Origin: Flavobacterium psychrotolerans
Lineage (GTDB): Bacteria > Bacteroidota > Bacteroidia > Flavobacteriales > Flavobacteriaceae
Assembly (NCBI RefSeq): GCF_003097635.1
Contig: NZ_QCZI01000012.1
Span: forward strand, 1 to 64,000
Direction of reading: 5' to 3'
Length of the DNA: 64,000 bases
Under the pieces are notes generated by a model that searched no databases, was not told where the DNA came from, and saw nothing but the letters and a program-made list of their open reading frames with translations. Both the position numbers and the translations under genes were made by a program. Within the stretch, counting starts at the first letter, position 1. Each line of letters opens with the position of its first letter. Below, one piece after another: positions 17,386 to 25,826 of this stretch.

Positions 17386-18967
17386 TCAGTTTAGCAAGTT
17401 TGAAACTTTCGGCACAATTGCGGACCCTGTTAAACGAAAAAAATTAGCACAAACAATTTATGAGCAAATAACAAAAGAAACAAATAATGGAATTGGCTTC
17501 GCTAATTCCGATACTGATAATTTTGCTGATGCTATTAAAATTATTCTTGCTAATGAAACAATGAAAGAACTTTGTAAGCAGGACAAAGAACTTGCTGAAA
17601 AAATTACTCAAGACATTCTTGATTTTATCAATAAAACTAAAAAGCTTATTAATAAGGTGGATAGCCCTTTTGAAAAGGAAACAGAGCTATTAACCGACTT
17701 TGATAACACAACTAGAACTAAGTTTGAAAATGACTGGAAAACGGTTAATCCTTTTATTGGACAGACCTATGAAAGAAAAGAGTTGGACAACAATTTTTAC
17801 AAAAAGGAATTTAATAAGAGTTTAGACGAGAAATTAAAGAACAACAAAGACAAGCCAAGTTTTGAAAGTGTAAAAGAACATTTCACAGAAAAGTGGGAAG
17901 AATTACTTTTCAAAAAGAAAACGAAATGGGAACTTGAAATAATTGAAGTACAACAAAAGAAATTTTGCAAAGAATTATACAAGCAAATTGAAGAACTTAA
18001 AAAACTTCAAGAAGCTTTAGAACCCTTTACAAATGAGTTAGGCAGACTTTGGGATATGAGTAAAGGAAATTGGCAAAGAGTCAATTTGGATATTTTGAAA
18101 AGGTATGCAGAACTTTTAAAGAAAGACAAATCACTCAAAGACCTTGCAGTAATGTTAGGTAAAATGCGACAAGCCGAAAAAGAATTTGAAGAAGATATTT
18201 TTAGCAACATTTCCATAAAACCAGAATGGAAAGCTGAACACGCTAGTAAATCAGACCTAATTGGAATAAGAGAAAGTGATGATTTAAGTAGCTTGTTACC
18301 TTCCGAAACTGCTTTACTTTCTGACGAAACTATGCAATCAGTTTTCTTCAAAAAGTTTGCAGAAAAGAAACTTCAAACATTTGAATATCAAGCCAAGGTT
18401 TTATCTTTCAAAGAAGAAGTGTTTCTAGACAAACGACAAAAGGAAAAAGATGAAGCACAAGGGCCTTTTATCATTTGCGTTGACACAAGCGGTTCTATGC
18501 ACGGAACACCCGAAACAGTTGCAAAGACACTTTGTTTTGCTATCCTAAAAATTGCAATTCGAGACAATAGAAAATGTTATCTTATTTCATTTTCAACAGG
18601 CATTGAAACTTTAAACCTAACTGACCTTAAAAATTCACTTGACAAAATCATTCAATTTTTATCTATGAGTTTTAACGGAGGCACAGACGCAACACCTGCA
18701 ATGAGAGAAGCACTTCGTATGCTGACAACAGCAGACTATAAAAAGGCAGACGTAATTATGCTATCCGACTTTGTAATGTCAGCGTTCGACAAGACAACTC
18801 AAGAACAAATTTTGAAAGCAAAAGAAAACAAAACAAAATTTCATAGTTTGGTAGTCGGCAATAGTCAAAATCCAGCGACAATTGCGGACTTCGACAACAA
18901 TTGGTTTTACGACACGAACAACCCAAACAGTATTTTGACACTTGTAAAAAATATAAGCGACCTATGA
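17378..18967 (+). CDS. ViaA-like VWA-domain partner of RavA
   Basis: A 529-residue protein. The first ~340 residues are helical and lysine/glutamate-rich. The last ~180 form a von Willebrand A domain with an intact metal site: DTSGSMHG, then GGTDATPAMRE, then MLSDFVMS. That is the ViaA layout, and the 8-nt overlap with the upstream MoxR ATPase confirms the pair. ViaA stimulates RavA ATPase activity and binds targets. Length is close to the E. coli protein (483 residues). Codon use is AT-rich, unlike the GC-richer permease upstream. Confidence 0.9.
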   Translation: MDNQFSKFETFGTIADPVKRKKLAQTIYEQITKETNNGIGFANSDTDNFADAIKIILANETMKELCKQDKELAEKITQDILDFINKTKKLINKVDSPFEKETELLTDFDNTTRTKFENDWKTVNPFIGQTYERKELDNNFYKKEFNKSLDEKLKNNKDKPSFESVKEHFTEKWEELLFKKKTKWELEIIEVQQKKFCKELYKQIEELKKLQEALEPFTNELGRLWDMSKGNWQRVNLDILKRYAELLKKDKSLKDLAVMLGKMRQAEKEFEEDIFSNISIKPEWKAEHASKSDLIGIRESDDLSSLLPSETALLSDETMQSVFFKKFAEKKLQTFEYQAKVLSFKEEVFLDKRQKEKDEAQGPFIICVDTSGSMHGTPETVAKTLCFAILKIAIRDNRKCYLISFSTGIETLNLTDLKNSLDKIIQFLSMSFNGGTDATPAMREALRMLTTADYKKADVIMLSDFVMSAFDKTTQEQILKAKENKTKFHSLVVGNSQNPATIADFDNNWFYDTNNPNSILTLVKNISDL

Positions 18968-18979
18968 CGACCGAAAGAA

Positions 18980-19080
18980 TGCCAGCCGCCAACAGCTAAG
19001 GATTTCGTTGCGTGCGCAGCACGAACAATGAAACCCGTGTTGAACGGAACCGATTACAAGTCCGTTAACTATGGGCTAAC
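18980..19080. repeat. Structured attC-like region downstream of viaA
   Basis: This 100-bp non-coding stretch is GC-richer than its surroundings and full of imperfect inverted repeats: CGTGC-GCA-GCACG with extending arms (about 19011-19024), GTTGAACGGA (19039-19048) facing TCCGTTAAC (19061-19069), and GTTAAC...GCTAAC (19064-19080). The build resembles integron attC recombination sites, but the GTTRRRY/RYYYAAC core boxes do not match cleanly. A recombination site is only a hypothesis. Confidence 0.35.
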
Positions 19081-19147
19081 ACAAGCAAACAAAAACGGCA
19101 ACGGTAAGTTAAAGTTTTTTTAATATCAATAAAATCATAAAAAACGA

Positions 19148-19172
19148 TAGCTTTGTTGCTTTAAAACAAAGC
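19148..19172 (+). promoter_or_regulatory. Promoter and start-proximal hairpin of the LETM1-related gene
   Basis: TAGCTTTG at 19148-19155 is an exact TAnnTTTG -7 element, and transcription should start only about 11 nt before the ATG at 19174. GCTTTGTT (19150-19157) and AACAAAGC (19165-19172) form an 8-bp inverted repeat overlapping the same spot. The mRNA would have an extremely short leader with no clear ribosome binding site. Confidence 0.5.
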
Positions 19173-19173
19173 A

Positions 19174-20376
19174 ATGATTAACCCATCGGCACCAGGTTGG
19201 ATTGATAAATTTTTTATCAAACAGAAATTTTCAGAACATACGGTTTCTAAGACTACGGATTCTTTTTATCTGAAAGTGAGAAAAACGGGCTTTATTTACG
19301 GGCATATCGTTTCGTTTGATACCGCAATTCCTATCGAAACCAAAGGATGGTTTAAAACCGAAATCTCTAAAGTAGCGTTACTAAATACCCTGTTTGATGT
19401 TTTTTGCCTGACCACTAAAGATGCGGATTCGGTGCATTTTATTTCCCAAACCGTGTCGTTCTACAATCAGATGAACCCACAGGGATTTAGCTTGTTCAAA
19501 AACATATTGCCCAAACATTCTCCATCCCTAACCTTGGAAAAAATAATTGACGAACGCGTTCAAACCAACGAGAGTATCATCAGCAAAAATTTTTCCCATT
19601 TGGTAACCAATGCCTTATTGTTTATAGATGTTTTGGCTTTTCGGCAATATTTAATCCACGATGCCATTCCGGAGAAGTACCTAAAAAAAATGGAGGAAAC
19701 GGTGGTGAATGTGGTTACGCTGGCTCTGAAAACCAAGTCGAATAAATCGCAACACGATGATGTATTGATTAAGCTTTTTGAAGCTTCCATACGATATAGC
19801 AAATTTTCTACTGTTGTGATTCAGAATTTAGATGCCTTAAAATTGGATTATTTTGCCAATGAATTGGAGCAACAGTATTTAATAGATATGGCTGGAATTG
19901 CTTTGTGGAGCGATGGTATAATTGAAAAAAATGAGGCTTATTTTTTGCATTCCTTGGCAAAGGCCTTAGCCATTCCCGACGATTTTGTAACGCAGAGCAT
20001 TATTGATACGAATGACTTTATTGAAAAATACAAAAAGGAGATTCCTTATTTTAACCATCCTAATCCGGTCAAACATTTTTATGAGCATACCACTCAAAGT
20101 GTGGTGACTTTAATTTCCCGCAATAAAAACAGACTGGTAAAGGAAATTGTTCAAAGTAAAGAACTGATGCTGCTATTAGCTCATTCCACTAGAAGAGATT
20201 TGAATGACAAGGAAAAGAAAAAGGTGAAAAGGCAGTTGCTGGACATTTGCAAAACCATTCCTTCGTTGACCATTTTTTTGCTTCCGGGTGGCAGTTTGTT
20301 ATTGCCTATTTTAATTAAATTTATCCCAACCCTTCTGCCTTCTGCTTTCAATGAGAATCTTGAAAACGAAGATTAA
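19174..20376 (+). CDS. LETM1-related biofilm-associated protein
   Basis: A 400-residue protein of a Bacteroidetes-specific family that ends in a LETM1-like segment: a helical HSTRRDLNDKEKKKVKRQLL stretch followed by the hydrophobic signature IFLLPGGSLLLPILIKFIP. In mitochondrial LETM1 this region spans the inner membrane and contacts ribosomes. The first ~330 residues are soluble and helical with no signal peptide. The family is annotated by recall as biofilm-associated, and no mechanism is established. It stands alone, with its own promoter and a terminator downstream. Confidence 0.82.
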   Translation: MINPSAPGWIDKFFIKQKFSEHTVSKTTDSFYLKVRKTGFIYGHIVSFDTAIPIETKGWFKTEISKVALLNTLFDVFCLTTKDADSVHFISQTVSFYNQMNPQGFSLFKNILPKHSPSLTLEKIIDERVQTNESIISKNFSHLVTNALLFIDVLAFRQYLIHDAIPEKYLKKMEETVVNVVTLALKTKSNKSQHDDVLIKLFEASIRYSKFSTVVIQNLDALKLDYFANELEQQYLIDMAGIALWSDGIIEKNEAYFLHSLAKALAIPDDFVTQSIIDTNDFIEKYKKEIPYFNHPNPVKHFYEHTTQSVVTLISRNKNRLVKEIVQSKELMLLLAHSTRRDLNDKEKKKVKRQLLDICKTIPSLTIFLLPGGSLLLPILIKFIPTLLPSAFNENLENED

Positions 20377-20394
20377 CTTTTTGTAGTAAAATAA

Positions 20395-20420
20395 AAAAAC
20401 TGCCCGAAAGCAGTTTTTAA
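20395..20420. terminator. Terminator between LETM1-related gene and carbonic anhydrase
   Basis: A 9-bp stem AAAAACTGC/GCAGTTTTT (20395-20403 with 20410-20418) closed by a CCGAAA loop, with A/T-runs on both sides. It can stop the plus-strand gene and the convergent carbonic anhydrase gene. Confidence 0.8.
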
Positions 20421-20440
20421 TATTCATAAGTGGAGTTCAA

Positions 20441-21076
20441 TTAAAATTTCAATTGATATACATCGTCCAAATCTACATCGGAACTGATATTTACATCCAA
20501 ATCGGTTACAAAACCCGAATTGAGCCCGTAAGCCCAACCGTGAAGGGTTAATTCCTGACCGTTTCTCCAAGCGGATTGTACAATGGAAGTTTTGGCCAAA
20601 TCAAAAACCTGTTCTTTTACATTTATTTCCACAAAAGCATTGAACCGGTCGTTTTCATTCGGGATGGAATCTAAATAGGTTTGATGCAAACGATAAATAT
20701 CTTTAATGTGACGAATCCAGTTGTCAATAATCCCGATAGAATCATTTCCCATCGCCGCTTTAATCCCACCGCAGCCATAATGACCACAAACCAGAACGTG
20801 TTTCACTTTTAAAACATTCACGGCATAATCCAGAACGCTTAACATGTTCATATCGGAGTGGATTACCATATTGGCGATGTTTCTGTGAACAAAAACTTCT
20901 CCTGGCTTTGCTCCAATAATTTCGTTTGCAGGTACTCTACTGTCCGAACAGCCTATCCAAAGTAATGGGGGGGTTTGTCCTTTAGCTAAATCTTGAAAAT
21001 AATTGGGATCAATCTCTAAAGATTTTTCTACCCATTTTTTGTTATTATCTAATATTTTTTTATAAAAATCGTTCAT
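20441..21076 (-). CDS. Beta-class carbonic anhydrase
   Basis: A 211-residue zinc enzyme interconverting CO2 and bicarbonate. The zinc ligands are visible in CSDSRVPA (Cys, Asp) and HYGCGG (His, Cys). No signal peptide is present, so it is cytoplasmic. It lies 91 nt downstream of a SulP transporter on the same strand; the pairing suggests bicarbonate uptake coupled to CO2 supply or pH control. Confidence 0.95.
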   Translation of the reverse strand: MNDFYKKILDNNKKWVEKSLEIDPNYFQDLAKGQTPPLLWIGCSDSRVPANEIIGAKPGEVFVHRNIANMVIHSDMNMLSVLDYAVNVLKVKHVLVCGHYGCGGIKAAMGNDSIGIIDNWIRHIKDIYRLHQTYLDSIPNENDRFNAFVEINVKEQVFDLAKTSIVQSAWRNGQELTLHGWAYGLNSGFVTDLDVNISSDVDLDDVYQLKF

Positions 21077-21167
21077 AGTTGTTGTTTTTAGTAATGTATA
21101 AAATCTGCCGTATTAAAGTTGTGATGTAATTGAATTTAATGGTTCAAATATAATGTAGTTGTAGGTC

Positions 21168-22820
21168 TTATTCAGTAAATACCTCATGTTTTATTTCCTT
21201 TTTTACCATTACCCTTTTTGCAAAGTCATAGTGGCTCTCTATGGTGACATGATTTAGGGTATCGGAACTGTTTTTCAATAGGTACGCTTTTTTAAATCCT
21301 TTAAGTTTAACCTTGATGTTATCATCTATTGCTCTGGTCTTCTTAAATTCACGAATTAAATCTAAAATATCATGAGCGATATAAACCGTGTCATGCGCAT
21401 TGATAATCACTTTGGAATTCACCGGAATATCATTTAGGGTAGATTTGATTGCCGCTTTATTTAAAAAGGAAACTTCTTGTGCTAAATCAATATGAATCAC
21501 ATCACCATCTTCATACTTTTCTTTTCTAAAACTATAGGCTCTTTTAAGATTTCCTTTTAGTATGAAAATAATACTAATGATGATACCCAAAGCGACACCT
21601 TTGAGTAAATCCAAGAATACTACCGCTAATAATGTGGCAATAAAAGGGATGAACTGGTATTTCCCGTTGTCCCAAAAATGCTTGAATGTTGCTGGTTTTG
21701 CCAATTTATATCCCACTAAAATTAAAATTGCAGCTAAGGTAGCCAACGGTATTTTATTCAAAATAAACGGAATGGTTAAGACACTTAGCAATAACAAAAC
21801 ACCGTGAATGATAGTTGACATTTTAGATTTGGCTCCTGCATTATTATTGGCAGAAGAGCGTACTACCACAGAGGTCATTGGTAATCCGCCTAAAAGCGAA
21901 CTGACAATGTTTCCAATTCCTTGGGCTTTCAGCTCTACATTGGTATCGGTGTAACGTTTATGGATATCCATCCTGTCAGAGGCTTCAATACATAATAATG
22001 TTTCTATTGAGGCCACTATGGCAATAGTCAAACCTACAATCCAAACCTGTGGATTGGTTATTCCTGAAAAATTTGGCGTCACAATAATTTGCTTGAATTC
22101 CTCTAAAGTGGTAGGAACCGGTAAGGATACTAAGTGTTGTTTCATTATAGCCAAGGAACTTCCGGTTGCAACAAAAATTTCATTTAATAGCACACCAACA
22201 ACTACCGCCACCAATGCACCGGGAATTAATTTTAATTTTTTTAAAAAAGACACTTTATCCCAAATAAGCAATATAAAGATGGATACAAAACTAATGAGTA
22301 TGGATCCCAATTGGACATAATTTAAAATGCCCAATAAGGCCGAAAACGTATTGCTTCCGTCGGATTGTGAAAAAGACAAATCTCCTTCAAAATCGCTATC
22401 ATAACCAAAAGCGTGGGGCAGTTGTTTTAAAATTATTATAATCCCGATTCCGGCTAGCATTCCCTCAATAACATTTGTTGGAAAATAATTTGAAATACTT
22501 CCCGCCTTGACAAATCCAAGCGCCAATTGAATTAAACCAGCAATGAAAACAGCTGTTAAAAAAACATCAAAGGCCCCTAAATCGGTAATGGCCGTTAAAA
22601 TTATCGCAGTCAAACCAGCTGCGGGTCCAGAAACACTAATATGGGATTTACTTAAATAGCCCACTACAATTCCTCCAATAACTCCAGAGATGATTCCGGA
22701 AAATAACGGGGCACCTGAGGCCATTGCAATACCTAAACACAATGGGAGCGCCACCAAAAAAACCACTAAACCAGATGCGAAATCGGATTTAAGGCTGGCA
22801 AAAAGATTTATTTTTTTCAT
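21168..22820 (-). CDS. SulP-family anion (probably bicarbonate) transporter
   Basis: A 550-residue SulP/SLC26 permease. It has about ten to twelve membrane segments, opening with SDFASGLVVFLVALPLCLGIA, and the conserved SGPAAGLTAI stretch near residue 65. The last ~110 residues form a shortened STAS-like domain. Linkage to carbonic anhydrase points to bicarbonate rather than sulfate as cargo, as in BicA-type proteins; that assignment is inference. Confidence 0.9.
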   Translation of the reverse strand: MKKINLFASLKSDFASGLVVFLVALPLCLGIAMASGAPLFSGIISGVIGGIVVGYLSKSHISVSGPAAGLTAIILTAITDLGAFDVFLTAVFIAGLIQLALGFVKAGSISNYFPTNVIEGMLAGIGIIIILKQLPHAFGYDSDFEGDLSFSQSDGSNTFSALLGILNYVQLGSILISFVSIFILLIWDKVSFLKKLKLIPGALVAVVVGVLLNEIFVATGSSLAIMKQHLVSLPVPTTLEEFKQIIVTPNFSGITNPQVWIVGLTIAIVASIETLLCIEASDRMDIHKRYTDTNVELKAQGIGNIVSSLLGGLPMTSVVVRSSANNNAGAKSKMSTIIHGVLLLLSVLTIPFILNKIPLATLAAILILVGYKLAKPATFKHFWDNGKYQFIPFIATLLAVVFLDLLKGVALGIIISIIFILKGNLKRAYSFRKEKYEDGDVIHIDLAQEVSFLNKAAIKSTLNDIPVNSKVIINAHDTVYIAHDILDLIREFKKTRAIDDNIKVKLKGFKKAYLLKNSSDTLNHVTIESHYDFAKRVMVKKEIKHEVFTE

Positions 22821-22913
22821 AATACCTTACTTAAAATTGAATACAAAGAGTTATCTCACATTGAAAAATGTGAGAAATAATCATAATTTCAAACTGTTGA
22901 AATTAGAGTTGTA

Positions 22914-23195
22914 TTAAACGTGTTCGGGTGGGGGGATAAAAATTTTTGAAGCAATTTTATCGTGTTTCGACAAATTCTCAGAATGAATTAGACTGGAATT
23001 TAAATCGCACAATTGGAGTGTTTCGTAGGTAACGTCAAAATGAAATATTGCTTTAATTTGTTTGCTGGAGTGTTCTTCTTCAGAAAAACCGTAAAATACT
23101 GAAATGTCTGTATTTTTCTCGATTAAGCAAACAACAGTTGGCGTGATGAGAAAAGTGACAAAGATAAACAATACTATACCTGCTATTATTTTCAT
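22914..23195 (-). CDS. Small hypothetical membrane-anchored protein
   Basis: A 93-residue protein with one N-terminal hydrophobic segment (IIAGIVLFIFVTFLITPTVV) and a short exported tail ending FIPPPEHV. I do not recognise the family for certain; similar short proteins occur in Flavobacteria. It sits alone between the SulP gene and dps, on the same strand as both. Coding status rests on the clean start, the hydrophobic-then-polar design and the lack of any competing frame. Confidence 0.65.
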   Translation of the reverse strand: MKIIAGIVLFIFVTFLITPTVVCLIEKNTDISVFYGFSEEEHSSKQIKAIFHFDVTYETLQLCDLNSSLIHSENLSKHDKIASKIFIPPPEHV

Positions 23196-23324
23196 TGCGA
23201 CAAAAATAGAATTAAAAGGAATGAAATTTAAAAAACAAGATTAAAATTTAAAACAAATTTAACACTATAAAAAGCTAAAATTAGGGTGTTTGTTTTGGCT
23301 TTCTTTGGCGGTAGGGTTGAAATC

Positions 23325-23804
23325 TTATAACGTTTCATCCAGCCATGCCTGCATCATCCAAATGGTTTTTTCCTGTTCTCCAATAAAATCACTCATCATA
23401 GAATTAGTTCCTTCGTCATTAATTTGAGATGCTTTGACAAGTATACCCCTTTCAATTTTTAGCAAATGGGATACAGAATCTACAATTAGGTGAATCGCTT
23501 TTTCATCATTTGAAACATTTTTGCCAACAACCAATTGATTGTATTTGATGTAATCCTCAAAGGTATGCAATGGCCTTCCTCCAAGTGTGAGCACGCGCTC
23601 GGCTATCAGGTCAATTTTTAATTGGGAATCATTGTACAATTCTTCAAATTTAACATGTAAATCAAAAAAACGCTTGCCACGGATATTCCAATGAATACCT
23701 CTTAAATTCTGATAATATACTTGGAAATTGGACAGTAAGACATTTAATTCTACTATGATTAATTCTGATTTTTCTACGGGTAATCCTAAGATATTAGTTT
23801 TCAT
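23325..23804 (-). CDS. dps: Dps-family DNA-protecting ferritin
   Basis: About 159 residues. Dps assembles as a 12-mer that binds iron and protects DNA under peroxide stress. The ferroxidase-site residues lie in HWNIRGKRFFDLHVKFEELY and the following DSQLKIDLIAERV helix. I start it at 23804 (MKTNILGLP): the ATG at 23822 lies inside a consensus -7 element (23821-23828), so transcripts would begin after it. It is divergent from oxyR, the classic arrangement for OxyR-controlled dps. Confidence 0.94.
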   Translation of the reverse strand: MKTNILGLPVEKSELIIVELNVLLSNFQVYYQNLRGIHWNIRGKRFFDLHVKFEELYNDSQLKIDLIAERVLTLGGRPLHTFEDYIKYNQLVVGKNVSNDEKAIHLIVDSVSHLLKIERGILVKASQINDEGTNSMMSDFIGEQEKTIWMMQAWLDETL

Positions 23805-23820
23805 TGTTTTTATTTTGAAC

Positions 23821-23828
23821 AAATTTAG
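23821..23828 (-). promoter_or_regulatory. -7 element of dps
   Basis: Read on the minus strand this is TAAATTTG, an exact TAnnTTTG match, about 17-24 nt upstream of the chosen dps start. It decides the dps start codon. Confidence 0.6.
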
Positions 23829-23872
23829 AGAATAATCGAACGGACATATTATAAATTAAATTGATTGTTTTT

Positions 23873-23880
23873 ATATTTGC
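23873..23880 (+). promoter_or_regulatory. -7 element of oxyR
   Basis: TATATTTG, an exact TAnnTTTG match, lies 18 nt before the oxyR ATG. Only ~44 bp separate it from the dps -7 box, so one OxyR tetramer could cover both promoters. Confidence 0.6.
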
Positions 23881-23898
23881 ATCAAAAATTACTATATA

Positions 23899-24840
23899 AT
23901 GACCATTACCCAACTAAAATACGTGCTGGCTGTTGCAGAGTATAAAAACTTTACACTTGCTGCCGAGAAATGTTTTGTAACTCAACCTACATTGAGTATG
24001 CAAATTCAAAAAATAGAAGACGAATTAAGTATTTTAATATTTGACCGAAGCAAAAAGCCCATTCAGCTTACCGATATAGGGCAAAAAATTGTTACCCAAG
24101 CCAAAAATATTGTCAATGAAGCCGATAGGATTCAAGATATAGTAGAACAGCAAAAAGGGTTTATTGGTGGGGAATTTCGATTGGGAATAATCCCAACAAT
24201 TATGCCTACCATATTACCTATGTTTTTGAATAATTTTATTAAAAAATATCCAAAAGTAAAATTAATCATTGAAGAGCTAAATACAGATGAAATCATTGCT
24301 AAACTCAATAACGGTAACCTTGATGCCGCTATAGCCGCAACACCATTAGCTGAAGAAAAGATCAAAGAAATCGTATTGTATTTCGAGCCATTTGTAGCCT
24401 ATGTTCCCGAAAGTCATACCCTTTTTAAGAAAGAGGAAATAGAAGTTTCAGATTTAAACTTGGATGATATTTTATTGTTGCAGGACGGCCATTGTTTTCG
24501 TGACGGCATCATGAATTTATGCAAAAGCTATCATAAAAACGAATTCAACCGGTTCCAAATTGAAAGCGGCAGTTTTGAAACCTTAATTAAATTAGCTGAT
24601 GAAGGTTTAGGAATGACTTTGCTACCTTATTTACACACCTTAGACCTAAAGGAAAATGACAAATTAAAATTAAGGCATTTCAAAGAGCCCAAACCTGCTC
24701 GAGAAGTCAGTTTAATCTACCCCAAAAGCGAATTGAAAATACATATTATAGATGCCCTACGAACCACTATTGCTGGAGTTGTAAAAGGAGCAATTGTTTT
24801 TCAAAATGTACAAATCATTAGCCCGATCGCTAAGAAATAA
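23899..24840 (+). CDS. oxyR: LysR-family peroxide sensor OxyR
   Basis: A 313-residue LysR regulator. It has an N-terminal winged helix (TLAAEKCFVTQPTLSMQIQK) and a C-terminal sensing domain. The peroxide-sensing cysteine pair is present in GHCFRDGIMNLC, the same spacing as C199 and C208 of E. coli OxyR. It is divergent from dps, with katA and peroxiredoxin within 13 kb, so it is the likely master of the peroxide response. A terminator follows directly. Confidence 0.95.
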   Translation: MTITQLKYVLAVAEYKNFTLAAEKCFVTQPTLSMQIQKIEDELSILIFDRSKKPIQLTDIGQKIVTQAKNIVNEADRIQDIVEQQKGFIGGEFRLGIIPTIMPTILPMFLNNFIKKYPKVKLIIEELNTDEIIAKLNNGNLDAAIAATPLAEEKIKEIVLYFEPFVAYVPESHTLFKKEEIEVSDLNLDDILLLQDGHCFRDGIMNLCKSYHKNEFNRFQIESGSFETLIKLADEGLGMTLLPYLHTLDLKENDKLKLRHFKEPKPAREVSLIYPKSELKIHIIDALRTTIAGVVKGAIVFQNVQIISPIAKK

Positions 24841-24841
24841 T

Positions 24842-24869
24842 AAAAAGGAGCAATTTGCTCCTTTTTTTT
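24842..24869 (+). terminator. Terminator of oxyR
   Basis: An AAAAAGGAGCAA / TTGCTCCTTTTT hairpin followed by a run of T, starting one base past the oxyR stop codon. Confidence 0.9.
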
Positions 24870-25048
24870 GTAGGACTCCAATATTTTTGAGAAGTCCCTA
24901 TGCCGTTTTATTTGACGGAAGTTTTATCGATGCTTAAGGCATAAAATATAGCGTTGATGCCTTAATTGAAATTTTATGAGTGTTATGTGTTAACCTCTAT
25001 TAAAGCGATTTAAAAGTTTAACACAATATTTTGTTTATGTATTTTTTT

Positions 25049-25091
25049 GTATCATTAAACAAATTGTATCTTTACAGGAGTTTAATGATAC
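25049..25091 (+). promoter_or_regulatory. Perfect 12-bp inverted repeat bracketing the tetR promoter
   Basis: GTATCATTAAAC (25049-25060) and GTTTAATGATAC (25080-25091) are exact inverted copies separated by 19 nt. Between them lies TATCTTTA (25067-25074), a 7-of-8 match to the -7 element. The right arm ends 10 nt before the ATG at 25102. Two arms around the promoter suit binding by the TetR-like product and looping or steric repression. Confidence 0.6.
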
Positions 25092-25101
25092 TATCAAAAT
25101 T

Positions 25102-25773
25102 ATGGCAACCGCAAAAAAAGCAACTACAAAAAAGGATATAATAGATGATAATCAAATTATTTCCTATTATATGGATTCTGTTTTAGAAAATAATCAGGCT
25201 CCAAAAAATGTCTTTCTTTTTTGTAAAGACAAGAAGATTGATGAAGCCGATTTTTATTCTTTCTTTGGTTCGTTCCGTGGCGTAAAACAAGCAATATGGG
25301 TAAAGTTTTTTGAAAATGCAGTATCCACAATAGAGAAAGAGGAAGGTTTTTCATCCTATACTTATAAGAATAAAATGTTGACGTTATATTTTACATTATT
25401 CGAAATACTGACGCTCAACAGAAGTTATGTTATTTATGCTTTGGAAGAGAATCAGGAAGGCTTGAAAAATTTAAAAGACTTGACACAATTCAGAGATCAT
25501 TTCAAATCGTTTATAGTTGAAATTATAGAAACAAATGCCTCGGAAAGTGTTGTGAATCTGGATAAAATTAAAAAGCCTCTTTTTTCGGAAGGGGCTTGGA
25601 TACAGTTTTTGTTTATTTTGAAATTCTGGATGGAAGATACGTCTAAAAGTTTTGAAAAAACAGATATTGTTATTGAAAAATCAGTAAATACCGTTGTCGA
25701 TTTATTAGATACAAAGCCTTTGGAAAGCTTATTTGATTTAGGGAAATTTCTTTGGAAAGAACGCAAAATGTAA
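25102..25773 (+). CDS. TetR-like regulator upstream of an ABC1 kinase
   Basis: A 223-residue TetR-family protein. Residues ~15-65 hold a loosely conserved helix-turn-helix (DEADFYSFFGSFRGVKQAIW is the recognition-like segment), and the remainder is an all-helical ligand domain. The HTH is divergent, so DNA binding is likely but not certain. A lysine-rich N-terminus (MATAKKATTKKD) precedes it. It is followed after 53 nt by an ABC1 kinase and preceded by a perfect inverted repeat, implying autoregulation of the pair. Confidence 0.82.
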   Translation: MATAKKATTKKDIIDDNQIISYYMDSVLENNQAPKNVFLFCKDKKIDEADFYSFFGSFRGVKQAIWVKFFENAVSTIEKEEGFSSYTYKNKMLTLYFTLFEILTLNRSYVIYALEENQEGLKNLKDLTQFRDHFKSFIVEIIETNASESVVNLDKIKKPLFSEGAWIQFLFILKFWMEDTSKSFEKTDIVIEKSVNTVVDLLDTKPLESLFDLGKFLWKERKM

Positions 25774-25826
25774 TATTTAGTAATTGTTAGCAGTAATCCA
25801 TAGAATTTACATTTAAACCATATTAG

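Noticed and set aside
18980-19080. Calling a true integron attC site
   Set aside because: The inverted repeats are suggestive, but the GTTRRRY and RYYYAAC core boxes do not match, and no integrase gene is in the window.
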